From NCBI RefSeq assembly GCF_021440195.1, contig NZ_JAJTSZ010000002.1, positions 434,001 to 498,000 on the forward strand: DNA of 64,000 nt, written 5' to 3'. Numbering within the stretch: position 1 is the first letter of the stretch; the number at the start of each line of letters is the position of its first letter. The notes below the pieces were generated by a model. The model was given only the letters and a program-made list of their open reading frames with translations, was not told where the DNA came from and searched no databases. Shown here piece after piece: positions 8,642 through 17,432 of the stretch. The position numbers were made by a program, and so were the translations under genes. The DNA comes from Dyadobacter sp. CY356 (lineage in GTDB: Bacteria > Bacteroidota > Bacteroidia > Cytophagales > Spirosomataceae).

Positions 8642-9082
8642 TCAGGCATAAGGCGTTCCGGAAATGTAACCTTCCAGAGATTTGATGTGAGCCTTCTGTT
8701 CACGGATAATCGCGGAAACAATGTCATTAATCGATATGATTCCCACCAATTCACCTTTCCTGTTCACAGGAAGATGGCGGATATGCTTATCTGACATAAT
8801 TTGCATACAATCCTCAATTTTCTGATCCGTCTCCACCGTAATTACACGATTGGTCATAACTTCTTCAACCAGTGTATCACGTGATGCACGGCCTAACAGA
8901 ATAACTTTTCTGGCATAATCACGTTCGGAAAATATACCGATCAATTCACCGTCTTCAAGAACCAGTACAGCACCGATGTTTTTTTCGGCCATCAGCTCTA
9001 AGGCGTGGAAAACAGTTGTCTCTTTTGTGATAGAGAAAATAGCGTCAATAGACTTGTTGGCGAGCACTTGGTATACTTGCAT
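8642..9082 (-). CDS. CBS-domain pair protein
   Basis: The 146-aa protein consists almost entirely of two CBS repeats (about residues 10-65 and 74-130; IGIFSERDYARKV and HLPVNRKGELVGIISINDIV). CBS pairs bind adenine nucleotides and act as energy or ligand sensors. No effector domain is fused. It is a single gene with its own terminator; its partner is unknown. Confidence 0.9.
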   Translation of the reverse strand: MQVYQVLANKSIDAIFSITKETTVFHALELMAEKNIGAVLVLEDGELIGIFSERDYARKVILLGRASRDTLVEEVMTNRVITVETDQKIEDCMQIMSDKHIRHLPVNRKGELVGIISINDIVSAIIREQKAHIKSLEGYISGTPYA

Positions 9083-9163
9083 GGACGTTCCGGTTATGGT
9101 TTATGAATAAACTCGAAAACTAATATATGAAATACTATGAAAAAGTGCAATTAAATCAAGGTT

Positions 9164-9171
9164 TATTTTTG
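9164..9171 (+). promoter_or_regulatory. Candidate -7 element of the RecD-like helicase gene
   Basis: TATTTTTG matches TAnnTTTG, 52 nt before the ATG at 9223. No TTG is seen at the -33 position. Confidence 0.35.
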
Positions 9172-9222
9172 TTACTGTATGTCGACTTTGATTATTGAAT
9201 TTCATCCAGTAGTTTCGTATCT

Positions 9223-10650
9223 ATGGAATCAGGCCGATTATTACCGTCACAAAGTTTAGTTAAAAAATTTCCTTTCAAGCCTACCAAAGGTCAGCTTCGT
9301 TTTTTTGCAAGGACGGATGATTTCTTAATTGAAGAAAGTGGCCTGGAAAGATACCGTGACTGCTTTTTATTAAAAGGATATGCAGGTACAGGAAAAACGA
9401 CAATTATTAGCACGCTCATAAAAGTGCTGAAAAATTTTGGCTACAAATCTGTTTTACTTGCGCCGACGGGTCGTGCTGCAAAGGTCATGTCAAATTATTC
9501 GGAGAAAATCGCGCTGACGATCCATAAGAAAATATACAAGCAAACCTCCGATGCATTTTCTGGCAGCCTGACTTTTCAAAGACAAAAAAATTATCATGAC
9601 AATACGCTTTTCATCATCGATGAAGCGTCTATGATCAGTGATGACGCAGAATATGGTAACCGCAGTCTGCTTGCAGACCTGATCGAATTTGTTTTCGAAA
9701 ACCCCGGAAATAAATTAATGCTGATCGGTGATGTGGCCCAGCTTCCGCCAGTTGGGAAGGAATTAAGTCCGGCTCTGGATAAACTCTATCTTGAAAAGAA
9801 CTTTTACATGTCAGTTTTTGAAGAAGAACTAACCGAAGTAATGCGCCAGGATGAGCAATCAGGAATATTATTTAATGCAACAGAACTGCGTGACCAGCTG
9901 CGCGAAGAAAAGCCAACTGTCAACATCATCACAAAATCTTACCGCGACACTTTCCGTATGACAGGTGAAAGACTTGAAGAAGGATTGCGTTATGCTTTTG
10001 ATAAATACGGACAAGAAAATACGATAATCCTGACGCGTTCCAACAAGTCGGCTGTGCAGTATAATGAATATATCCGCCGTTCCATAAATTTCTCGGAGGA
10101 AGAGCTTGATGCCGGCGACAGGCTGATGGTTGTCAGGAATAATTATTCAGTTTTGGATGAAGATTCCCCCGCTGGTTTCATTGCAAACGGAGATTTTGTC
10201 GAATTGTTGAAGATAAAAAAAACGCAGGAAATTCATGGATTTCGTTTTGCAGACGTCGTTTTACGCCTGACAGATTACGAAAAACAACCAGAATTTGATG
10301 CCAAAATAATGATGGATACTCTTCATTCTGCCGCTCCTTCGCTATCATCCGAAGATAACAGGAAACTGTATGACAGTGTTCTGGAAGATTATTTTCACAT
10401 TAAATCTAAAAAAGAACGGTCAGAGGCACTGCGAAAGGATCCCTACCTGAACGCGTTGCAGGTTAAATTTTCCTACGCTTTAACCTGCCACAAAGCACAA
10501 GGAGGACAATGGAGTGCTGTTTTTATTGACCAGGGTTACTTGCCCGAAGAACAGATTAATAATGAATTTATACGCTGGTTGTATACTGCGATAACACGTG
10601 CTACGGACGAAGTATTTTTGATGAATTTTCACACTTATTTTTTCAAATAA
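9223..10650 (+). CDS. RecD/Pif1-like ATP-dependent DNA helicase (superfamily 1)
   Basis: A 475-aa SF1B-type helicase. Walker A is GYAGTGKTT near residue 53, followed by LLAPTGRAAKVM (motif Ia) and FIIDEASMISD (motif II) near residue 134. The C-terminal UvrD_C_2 segment contains LTCHKAQGGQW and YTAITRATDEV. It resembles Dda or a shortened RecD2. No recB/recC partner is nearby, so a stand-alone role in repair or recombination is inferred. It converges on the Sua5 gene with only a 10-bp gap and no visible terminator. Confidence 0.9.
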   Translation: MESGRLLPSQSLVKKFPFKPTKGQLRFFARTDDFLIEESGLERYRDCFLLKGYAGTGKTTIISTLIKVLKNFGYKSVLLAPTGRAAKVMSNYSEKIALTIHKKIYKQTSDAFSGSLTFQRQKNYHDNTLFIIDEASMISDDAEYGNRSLLADLIEFVFENPGNKLMLIGDVAQLPPVGKELSPALDKLYLEKNFYMSVFEEELTEVMRQDEQSGILFNATELRDQLREEKPTVNIITKSYRDTFRMTGERLEEGLRYAFDKYGQENTIILTRSNKSAVQYNEYIRRSINFSEEELDAGDRLMVVRNNYSVLDEDSPAGFIANGDFVELLKIKKTQEIHGFRFADVVLRLTDYEKQPEFDAKIMMDTLHSAAPSLSSEDNRKLYDSVLEDYFHIKSKKERSEALRKDPYLNALQVKFSYALTCHKAQGGQWSAVFIDQGYLPEEQINNEFIRWLYTAITRATDEVFLMNFHTYFFK

Positions 10651-10660
10651 GCAAGGTAAC

Positions 10661-11614
10661 TTAATCTTCCGCTGCCGCTCGTTTCAAACGATCATTTATT
10701 GCTCTTCCCAGATCAATTGCAGGAACAGGTTCAGCCCAGATCTGGCTCAATGTTTGTGCATCCAGTTCTCTTAAAAAGGCAAATAAATTATGTGCCGCTT
10801 CTTTTAAATTACCGCCCGGACTTAAAATTCTTTGGTATTTTTCATCCACTCCATCAATGTATTGATCAAAAAGAAGGTAACCAAAACCATCTTCATGAAT
10901 TGGGAATCTGCTTCTTTCAGTTAAATAGAAAGGTTTCTTTGGCGCATAATGACTTTTCAACATGCCAGGGGCCTGTGGATTTGAAGATGAATGAGCCATC
11001 AAAATTACCTCTCCTACCACACTTTCAATTTCTTCAATAGCCAATCCGCCTAATCTGTAAATAGTTGGAATTCCTTCCACAAAACCTATAATCGTAGATT
11101 CGATACCGATGCCGCACTCTCCGCCATTAAGTATATAAGGTATTTTCTCACCAAGCTGCTGATCAACATGTTGAGGATTTGTCGGACTGATATAACCGAA
11201 AGGATTCGCACTCGGCGCCGCCAGAGGAAAATCAAGCGACCGGAGTAATTCCAGCGTCAACGGGTGGTCCGGAATTCTGACAGCAACCGTATCAAGCCCG
11301 GAGGTTACCAGATCAGGAACGGAAGTTTTTTTTGGCAATAATAAGGTTAAAGGTCCCGGCCAGAACTTTTGTGTTAAAAGGTAAGCTGCATCAGGAATGT
11401 CGGAAACCAGTCCGGAAAGTTTTTCAACCGAATCGGTATGTACAATTAACGGATCAAAAGATGGTCGGTTTTTTACTTCAAAAATTGATAACACTGCGCT
11501 TTCATCCAGCGCATTTCCCGCCAAACCGTAAACCGTTTCGGTAGGAATTCCTACCAGCTGCCCTTTTTGTAAAAATTCTTTTGCAAGACGAATGTCTTTC
11601 CCAATGTTAGCCAA
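10661..11614 (-). CDS. L-threonylcarbamoyladenylate synthase, Sua5 type
   Basis: Makes threonylcarbamoyl-AMP from threonine, bicarbonate and ATP for the t6A37 modification of ANN-decoding tRNAs. The YrdC domain covers about residues 10-200 (IPTETVYGLAGNA near residue 23, PSANPFGYISPT). A Sua5 C-terminal domain follows, so the protein (317 aa) is the long Sua5/TsaC2 type rather than the short TsaC. The start is TTG at 11614, supported by a TAnnTTTG element 26 nt upstream. Confidence 0.92.
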   Translation of the reverse strand: MANIGKDIRLAKEFLQKGQLVGIPTETVYGLAGNALDESAVLSIFEVKNRPSFDPLIVHTDSVEKLSGLVSDIPDAAYLLTQKFWPGPLTLLLPKKTSVPDLVTSGLDTVAVRIPDHPLTLELLRSLDFPLAAPSANPFGYISPTNPQHVDQQLGEKIPYILNGGECGIGIESTIIGFVEGIPTIYRLGGLAIEEIESVVGEVILMAHSSSNPQAPGMLKSHYAPKKPFYLTERSRFPIHEDGFGYLLFDQYIDGVDEKYQRILSPGGNLKEAAHNLFAFLRELDAQTLSQIWAEPVPAIDLGRAINDRLKRAAAED

Positions 11615-11639
11615 AATGTAATTAATGTTTTTTAGAATA

Positions 11640-11647
11640 CAAATGTA
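11640..11647 (-). promoter_or_regulatory. Candidate -7 element of the Sua5 gene
   Basis: CAAATGTA reads TACATTTG on the - strand, a perfect TAnnTTTG located 26 nt upstream of the TTG start. No clear -33 element. Confidence 0.4.
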
Positions 11648-11736
11648 TTAAAATCGTTTTTAATACACATTTATGAGGTCTGAATTGATCCGATTCAAGT
11701 ATTATTATTTTTAACAGTATAACACTTGTTAACATT

Positions 11737-11754
11737 TGCAAAATCGTTTTTGCA
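11737..11754. promoter_or_regulatory. Quasi-palindrome upstream of the GMC operon, candidate operator
   Basis: TGCAAAATCGTTTTTGCA is symmetric at 16 of 18 positions around a central CG, resembling LacI-family operators. Its core AAAATCGTTTTT recurs as a direct copy at 11650-11661. Function is inferred only from symmetry and position. Confidence 0.4.
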
Positions 11755-11772
11755 TTAAAAAACAGTAATATT

Positions 11773-11792
11773 ACGGTTTGCCGGCAAACCGT
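11773..11792. promoter_or_regulatory. Perfect 20-bp palindrome upstream of the GMC operon, candidate operator
   Basis: ACGGTTTGCCGGCAAACCGT is a perfect 20-bp palindrome without a loop, 107 bp before the GMC start. It has no T tract, so it is not a typical terminator. A dimeric repressor site is the likeliest reading. Confidence 0.5.
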
Positions 11793-11899
11793 TTAGATTC
11801 GTTTTAAATTACCTCTAAAATAGCTTTTAACGGGCGCGGTTATCTTTTCCATGTTTATATTTATTGATTAAATAGTATTTTCTAAATCAAACCTTGACT

Positions 11900-13639
11900 A
11901 TGTTCCAAATTAAAGAACAACCTGCTGTTTTTGATGTCTGCATTATAGGCTCAGGAGCAGGAGGAGGAATGGCTGCTTATCAGCTCGCGAAGGCAGGTGC
12001 AAAAGTTGCTCTTCTGGAAGCAGGCGGATATTTCGATCCGGCTGATCCTAAATATATTACGCAATTAAAATGGCCTTGGGAATCTCCTCGCCGTGGCGCA
12101 AGTACAACCCGTCCTTTTGGTGATTTTGACGCTGCCTGGGGAGGCTGGGAATTGGACGGAGAGCCTTACACACATAAAAACGGTACAAAATTTGACTGGT
12201 TCCGGTCCCGTATGTTAGGTGGACGTACCAATCACTGGGGTCGGATTTCGCTTCGTTTCGGACCAAATGACTTTAAACGTCATAGCATAGATGGTCTTGG
12301 TGACGACTGGCCGATCGGATATGATGATGTAAAACCATATTACGATCAAGTTGATAAATTAATCGGTGTTTTTGGTACAGTAGAAAATATGCATAACGAG
12401 CCGGACGGAATTTTCCTTCCACCTCCTGCTCCTCGCTTGCACGAACTTTTTCTTAAAAAAGCTGGAAAGGCTGCCAATATCCCGGTAATTCCATCCAGGC
12501 TTTCGATCCTTACAAAACCAATCAATGACCAGCGCGGGGTTTGTTTTTATTGCAGCCAGTGCAGCCGGTCGTGTCAGGCTTATGCGGATTTCTCTGCTTC
12601 ATCAGTACTGGTTATTCCAGCGATGAAAACGGGAAATGTTACGCTGATAAATAATGCCATGGCCCGGGAAATTCTGACAGATCCTTCAACAGGATTGGCG
12701 ACAGGCGTTTCTTATGTTGATCGTAATAAATTGACTGAACATACGATAAAAGCAAAAGTCGTTGTTTTGGCTGCCAGCGCAGGAGAATCTGCACGTTTAC
12801 TTTTGAATTCAAAATCAGACAGACATGAAGGTGGTTTAGCCAATTCAAGTGGTGTCGTTGGAAAATATCTTCACGATTCCACAGGTGCTTCAAGAAGCGC
12901 GTTTCTTCCTCATTTGATGGATCGTAAACGTTATAACGAAGACGGCGTTGGCGGTATGCACGTGTATACGCCATGGTGGCTCGATAATAAAAAACTCGAT
13001 TTCCCAAGAGGTTACCATATTGAATATGGTGGAGGAATGGGTATGCCAAGTTATGGTTTTGGCTCTGGCATTGAAGGTATGAACGGGAAATACCCAACTG
13101 CAAATGGAACAACGAAACCTGCGGGAGGTTACGGGGCTTCACTAAAAGAAGATTACCGTCGTTTCTATGGTGCTTATGTTGGCATGGCTGGTCGTGGTGA
13201 AGCCGTTCCAAATATCAATAACTACTGTGAAATTGACCCTAATGTGGTTGACAAGTACGGAATTCCGGTTCTTCGTTTCAACTATAACTGGACGGATTAC
13301 GAAATCAAGCAGGCCAAACACATGCATGATACATTTGAAGAAATGATCCATGCCCTGGGCGGTGTTGCGATGGGAACAAAACCTGGCGCGGATACAAATT
13401 ATGGTATTGCAGCTCCCGGCCGTATCATTCACGAAGTGGGTACAGTCCGTATGGGTGATGATAAAAAGACCTCTGCTTTAAACAAATTTTCGCAGGCTCA
13501 TGACGCGAAAAATGTATATGTGGTTGATGGTGGCTCATTTGTTTCGCAGGCAGATAAAAATCCGACATGGACTATTCTTGCCCTTTCATGGAGAGCTTCT
13601 GATCACATTATTGAGCAGATCAAACAAAAGAATTTATAA
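11900..13639 (+). CDS. GMC-family FAD dehydrogenase, large subunit (gluconate/glucose/fructose dehydrogenase-like)
   Basis: A 579-aa FAD-dependent sugar or sugar-acid dehydrogenase of the membrane-bound, cytochrome-linked type. The FAD loop GSGAGG is at residues 17-22, GGRTNHWGR near residue 105, and the GMC C-terminal segment GTVRMG ... VVDGGSF ... NPTWTILAL is at the end. Residues 215-225 are CFYCSQCSRSC, which contains C-x5-C-x3-C as in the 3Fe-4S motif of bacterial FAD-glucose dehydrogenase. It has no signal peptide and is followed after 36 bp by a Tat-signal small subunit, so co-export is inferred. The start is the ATG at 11900; a TTG lies two codons upstream. No cytochrome subunit is adjacent. 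Substrate unknown. Confidence 0.92.
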   Translation: MFQIKEQPAVFDVCIIGSGAGGGMAAYQLAKAGAKVALLEAGGYFDPADPKYITQLKWPWESPRRGASTTRPFGDFDAAWGGWELDGEPYTHKNGTKFDWFRSRMLGGRTNHWGRISLRFGPNDFKRHSIDGLGDDWPIGYDDVKPYYDQVDKLIGVFGTVENMHNEPDGIFLPPPAPRLHELFLKKAGKAANIPVIPSRLSILTKPINDQRGVCFYCSQCSRSCQAYADFSASSVLVIPAMKTGNVTLINNAMAREILTDPSTGLATGVSYVDRNKLTEHTIKAKVVVLAASAGESARLLLNSKSDRHEGGLANSSGVVGKYLHDSTGASRSAFLPHLMDRKRYNEDGVGGMHVYTPWWLDNKKLDFPRGYHIEYGGGMGMPSYGFGSGIEGMNGKYPTANGTTKPAGGYGASLKEDYRRFYGAYVGMAGRGEAVPNINNYCEIDPNVVDKYGIPVLRFNYNWTDYEIKQAKHMHDTFEEMIHALGGVAMGTKPGADTNYGIAAPGRIIHEVGTVRMGDDKKTSALNKFSQAHDAKNVYVVDGGSFVSQADKNPTWTILALSWRASDHIIEQIKQKNL

Positions 13640-13675
13640 TAACTGTCGACTCAGGCCGACTCAAATTATATAAAA

Positions 13676-14305
13676 ATGAAACGCAGAGAATCATTGAAAG
13701 CCTTAACGCTTAGTTCACTTGGCTTTGCCGCACTGAATCCTCAGGAAGCATTGGCAGAAGCGAGAGAAGTTGAAGCAGCATTACCTCCGGAAGTACCACT
13801 CAAAATACCGGGAGGTCGCCAGAAGGAGGAAGCCATCCGTGATGCACAATTGATGAAAGAGAAATTTTTCACGGCACCGGAATTGGCTACGATAAAAGTA
13901 TTGGCTGATATTATAATCCCTGCCGATGCAAAATCAGGCAGTGCATCTGATGCGGGTGTGCCAGCATTCATTGAATTTATCGTAAAAGATATGCCGCAGC
14001 ACCAGACGCCCATGCGCGGTGGACTGGCATGGATTGACCTGGAAGCAAACAAGCGTTTTAAGAAAATTTTTACGCTTTGCACAAAAGCCCAGCAAATTCA
14101 GATTGTGGATGATATTGCATATCCCGAAAAAGCAAAGCCTGTTTTCAGCCAGGGTGTTGCTTTTTTCAATCTTATGCGTAATTTAACAGCCTCAGGTTTT
14201 TATACGACCAGAATTGGTGTGGATGACATTGGTTACGCAGGAAACACACCAAATATATGGGCCGGGCCGCCGGAAGATGTATTAAAACAATACGGATTTG
14301 CCTAG
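13676..14305 (+). CDS. Gluconate 2-dehydrogenase subunit 3 family protein (small subunit)
   Basis: The 209-aa small (gamma-type) subunit partners the upstream GMC dehydrogenase. The N-terminus MKRRESLKALTLSSLGFAAL is a twin-arginine signal (RR followed by a hydrophobic stretch). The DUF/Gluconate_2-dh3 domain follows from about residue 60 (LATIKVLADIIIPADAKSGSASDAG). In this family the small subunit carries the Tat signal and exports the folded catalytic subunit with it. It ends the two-gene operon before a strong terminator. Confidence 0.9.
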   Translation: MKRRESLKALTLSSLGFAALNPQEALAEAREVEAALPPEVPLKIPGGRQKEEAIRDAQLMKEKFFTAPELATIKVLADIIIPADAKSGSASDAGVPAFIEFIVKDMPQHQTPMRGGLAWIDLEANKRFKKIFTLCTKAQQIQIVDDIAYPEKAKPVFSQGVAFFNLMRNLTASGFYTTRIGVDDIGYAGNTPNIWAGPPEDVLKQYGFA

Positions 14306-14330
14306 AAAGTGGAATTTATAGGGGTAAATG

Positions 14331-14366
14331 AAAAAGGTCATCAGTTTTCGCTGATGACCTTTTTCT
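14331..14366. terminator. Bidirectional terminator between the GMC operon and the ABC-F gene
   Basis: AAAAAGGTCATCAG (14331-14344) and CTGATGACCTTTTT (14351-14364) form a perfect 14-bp stem with loop TTTTCG, with A5 and T5 at its base. Confidence 0.92.
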
Positions 14367-14384
14367 TATGTGAATTGTATTCTA

Positions 14385-15998
14385 TCAATATAAGGCGTTG
14401 CGCTGTGCTTTTACAGTTTCGTCTTTCAGGAAGTCATCATAAGGCATTAACTTATCAAGTATTCCTTTTGGCCCGATTTCAATGATGCGGTTTGCGATTG
14501 TGTGTACAAACTGGTGATCATGAGAATAGAACAACAAACAGCCTGAGAAATCAATCAGGCCATTGTTCAAGGCAGTGATCGATTCAAGGTCAAGGTGGTT
14601 GGTCGGATCGTCCATGATCAACGCATTTGAACCTGAAAGCATCGTGCGTGATAACATACAACGAACTTTTTCACCTCCTGAAAGTACCTTCGCCTTTTTA
14701 AGTGATTCTTCTCCGGAGAAAAGCATACGACCTAAAAATCCACGGATAAAACTTTCATCCTTCTCCTCAGAATACTGACGAAGCCAGTCAACCAGATTCA
14801 AATCTACATCAAAGAAAGATGTCGGATCTTTTGTGAAATATGACTTGGTAATAGTAACACCCCAGTTGAATGTGCCCTTATCAGCTTTGGCTTCATTATT
14901 TAGAATATCAAATAAAGCACTGATGGACAAAGTATTACGACTAACAAAAGCAATTTTATCACCTTTGTTTACATTGAAACTCATATTGTTAAACAATGTA
15001 ATACCGTCCTCCGTCTTTTTCGATAATCCCTCAACATTCAGGATCTGATCCCCTACTTCACGTTCAGATTTGAAAGCGATGTATGGATATTTACGTGACG
15101 ATGGTTTGATGTCATCAATCGTCAGTTTTTCCAGTAACTTCTGACGGGAAGTTGCCTGTTTGGATTTCGATGCATTTGCACTGAAACGGCGGATAAATTC
15201 TTCAAGTTCTTTACGCTTGTCTTCTGATTTTTTATTCTGATCCTGGCGTTGTTTCATAGCCAGTTGGCTCGATTCGTACCAGAATGAATAATTACCTGAG
15301 AACATTTGTACTTTACTAAAATCAATATCAACAATATGCGTACAAACCTCATCCAGAAAGTGCCTGTCGTGCGATACAACAATTACCGTATTTTTGAAAT
15401 CTGCAAGGAAATTTTCGAGCCATAAAACCATTTCAACGTCAAGGTTGTTGGTTGGCTCATCTAATAAAAGAACATCCGGATTCCCGAAAAGTGCCTGGGC
15501 AAGTAGTACGCGAACTTTTAAGTTTACGTTCAAATCTCCCATCAGGATATTATGGGAATCTTCGCCGATACCTAAACCACTCAACAATTGAGCCGCTTCT
15601 GTCTCAGCTTCCCAGCCATTCAAATCTGCAAATTCAGCTTCAAGATCTGCTGCCTTTTCACCATCAGCATCTGTGAAGTCTTCTTTTTCATAGATAGCTT
15701 CACGCTCTTTCATGATTTTATACAGACGCTCATGTCCCAAAATCACCGTCTCCATCGCTGTATAAGCATCAAATTCAAACTGATCCTGTTTTAGGAAAGT
15801 CATCCGTTCACCAGGATTCATGCTTACCAAACCTGTCTGAGCTTCGATTTCGCCAGAAAGAATTTTTAAAAATGTTGATTTACCTGCTCCATTCGCCCCA
15901 ATAATACCATAACAGTTTCCAGGTACAAACTTTATATTTACTTCATCAAACAACACCCTTTTGCCGTACCGCAAGGATACGTTCTGAACCGTAATCAT
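14385..15998 (-). CDS. ABC-F family ATPase (YbiT-like) with a decayed second ATP site
   Basis: ABC-F proteins bind the ribosomal E site and act on translation; they have two ABC domains and no membrane segments. The 537-aa protein aligns with YbiT. Domain 1 is intact: Walker A GANGAGKST near residue 34, LLLDEPTNNLD, and a linker rich in K/E near 240-300. Domain 2 keeps the signature LSGGEKVR and a switch His (YSHDHQF). However, its Walker A is SRNTLSISA (residues 353-361, Lys replaced by Ile) and its Walker B is MDDPTNHLD (Glu replaced by Asp464). Only site 1 can have a normal P-loop. Single gene between two terminators. Confidence 0.92.
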   Translation of the reverse strand: MITVQNVSLRYGKRVLFDEVNIKFVPGNCYGIIGANGAGKSTFLKILSGEIEAQTGLVSMNPGERMTFLKQDQFEFDAYTAMETVILGHERLYKIMKEREAIYEKEDFTDADGEKAADLEAEFADLNGWEAETEAAQLLSGLGIGEDSHNILMGDLNVNLKVRVLLAQALFGNPDVLLLDEPTNNLDVEMVLWLENFLADFKNTVIVVSHDRHFLDEVCTHIVDIDFSKVQMFSGNYSFWYESSQLAMKQRQDQNKKSEDKRKELEEFIRRFSANASKSKQATSRQKLLEKLTIDDIKPSSRKYPYIAFKSEREVGDQILNVEGLSKKTEDGITLFNNMSFNVNKGDKIAFVSRNTLSISALFDILNNEAKADKGTFNWGVTITKSYFTKDPTSFFDVDLNLVDWLRQYSEEKDESFIRGFLGRMLFSGEESLKKAKVLSGGEKVRCMLSRTMLSGSNALIMDDPTNHLDLESITALNNGLIDFSGCLLFYSHDHQFVHTIANRIIEIGPKGILDKLMPYDDFLKDETVKAQRNALY

Positions 15999-16027
15999 CT
16001 TAAAACTGATTTTTATTTATGAAAGTG

Positions 16028-16035
16028 CAAAAATA
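16028..16035 (-). promoter_or_regulatory. Candidate -7 element of the ABC-F gene
   Basis: CAAAAATA reads TATTTTTG on the - strand, matching TAnnTTTG 30 nt upstream of the ATG at 15998. No clear -33. Confidence 0.4.
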
Positions 16036-16106
16036 CAAAATTCAGAGGGATTTTTAAGCCTCTTTTCAACAGAAACCAAAAGGTTACAAAGGTTTCTTAA
16101 CATAAC

Positions 16107-16145
16107 AAACAGACGAGGCCGATTAAAAACCGGCCTCGTCTGTTT
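16107..16145 (-). terminator. Terminator of the beta-propeller gene
   Basis: AAACAGACGAGGCCG (16107-16121) and CGGCCTCGTCTGTTT (16131-16145) form a perfect 15-bp stem with a 9-nt loop. Confidence 0.85.
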
Positions 16146-16163
16146 CAATCTATATGGATAAAA

Positions 16164-17432
16164 TCAAGGAATCACACGTAGCGTATGAGCTCCTTTTCCA
16201 ACACTGATTTTAGCAACCTGTTTTTTCAACGCCGGAGCATCACCTTTCGTTACCGTCCAGAATTCTACGCCACCCGTTCCGTTACCATATTCCTGATATT
16301 CATAAACTGAAACGGCAAGGTTAGATCCGTCTTTGTCAAAAGCAACACTTGCCGGATAAATTCCTTCAAAGGGGTAATCAACCACTTTTGTTAGCGCACC
16401 ATTTGCCAATTTGAAAAGAGAAAGAGAACTTCCCGTAGCAGAACCAGCTTCCGACCATGGTAAACCGCTTTTACCAGAACTTACAGATACGATCGAAGAT
16501 CCGTCCGGGCTAATTGCAAAAGAAGCCGTGTTCACACCAACCGGTGCTTTACCGGCAATTTTATGTTCTGTTGAACCATCCATAGAAAAATCAACCACGA
16601 ACAATTCTCCTTCACCCGTTCCTTTACCAGCAGGAGCTTTTGAATCCAGAACGAAATAATGTTTTCCATCTGGTGAGAATTTGCCCAGTGTCGCTTCTGT
16701 TCCTACTTTAACCGGCTTACCTACCAATTCAACATTTTTCAATTTTCCTGCTTCCCGAAGCACTTTATACAAACCAACTTCATGACTTTTCAAAGTAAAA
16801 GCTATGAAGTCACCCGATGGATGCCATGAGATATCAATAATTTTATTTGTTGAATCCTGACCAAATGGCAAATTCAGAAATCTTGCAGGTTTTCCATCCG
16901 GAGCAGATTCAATAAAAACCAATTCCTTGCCCGACTGCATGGTTGAAATGATCAACTCATTTTTATTGATATCAATGGATGTAGGATATTTTCCTACTGC
17001 AAAACCAAATTTTGCTTTTGGTGCCGCAAGATTTGCGATATCAACTACGTACAATTTTTCGCCGCCCGGAAATTCAGCGGCAGCATCCTTATACTCTGCC
17101 ACGCCATCGTCCGGGCGCAGGCGGTTTTCAAGCACATAGGCCAATCCTCCTGTCGCCGGAACTGCAATTGTTTTTGCCGATCCAAGCAACGAATTTGATA
17201 CCAGGGCAGTACCTACGGATTTGCTTCCTCTCTCTACCGGAAATTTAATTGATGTTAAAACGTCTTTTGCTGTGTTGTCTCTTAATAGCTTCCCATCAAC
17301 AAGCGCCGAGGCCGACATATCCGCATCAGAAACAACCACAAGGCCACGCGCGTTAAAATTAACAGGCGATTGAGCAGCAGCAGGAAAAATCCCCAAGGCT
17401 ACAAAACCGGCAAATAATACGACTTTTTTCAT
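16164..17432 (-). CDS. Secreted beta-propeller protein (YncE/WD40-like)
   Basis: A 422-aa protein with a cleavable signal peptide (MKKVVLFAGFVALGIFPAAAQ). The rest has repeated strands typical of a propeller: LYVVDIANL near residue 119, IDISWHPSGDFIAFTLKSH near 197, LGKFSPDGKHYFVLDS near 246 and SFAISPDGSSIVSVSS near 303. No enzymatic motif is visible. Likely periplasmic or surface-exposed. Single gene with its own terminator; function unknown. Confidence 0.82.
   Translation of the reverse strand: MKKVVLFAGFVALGIFPAAAQSPVNFNARGLVVVSDADMSASALVDGKLLRDNTAKDVLTSIKFPVERGSKSVGTALVSNSLLGSAKTIAVPATGGLAYVLENRLRPDDGVAEYKDAAAEFPGGEKLYVVDIANLAAPKAKFGFAVGKYPTSIDINKNELIISTMQSGKELVFIESAPDGKPARFLNLPFGQDSTNKIIDISWHPSGDFIAFTLKSHEVGLYKVLREAGKLKNVELVGKPVKVGTEATLGKFSPDGKHYFVLDSKAPAGKGTGEGELFVVDFSMDGSTEHKIAGKAPVGVNTASFAISPDGSSIVSVSSGKSGLPWSEAGSATGSSLSLFKLANGALTKVVDYPFEGIYPASVAFDKDGSNLAVSVYEYQEYGNGTGGVEFWTVTKGDAPALKKQVAKISVGKGAHTLRVIP

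Noticed and set aside
8873..8888. TGTATCACGTGATGCA, 13/16 match to parS, inside the CBS-domain gene
   Set aside because: The central TCACGTGA is a common palindrome, the site is in coding sequence and about 28 kb from parAB; too weak alone.
12639..13211. 190-aa open frame on the - strand inside the GMC gene
   Set aside because: Composition (His/Leu/Gln-rich) is typical of an antisense frame of a conserved coding gene; no recognisable domain.
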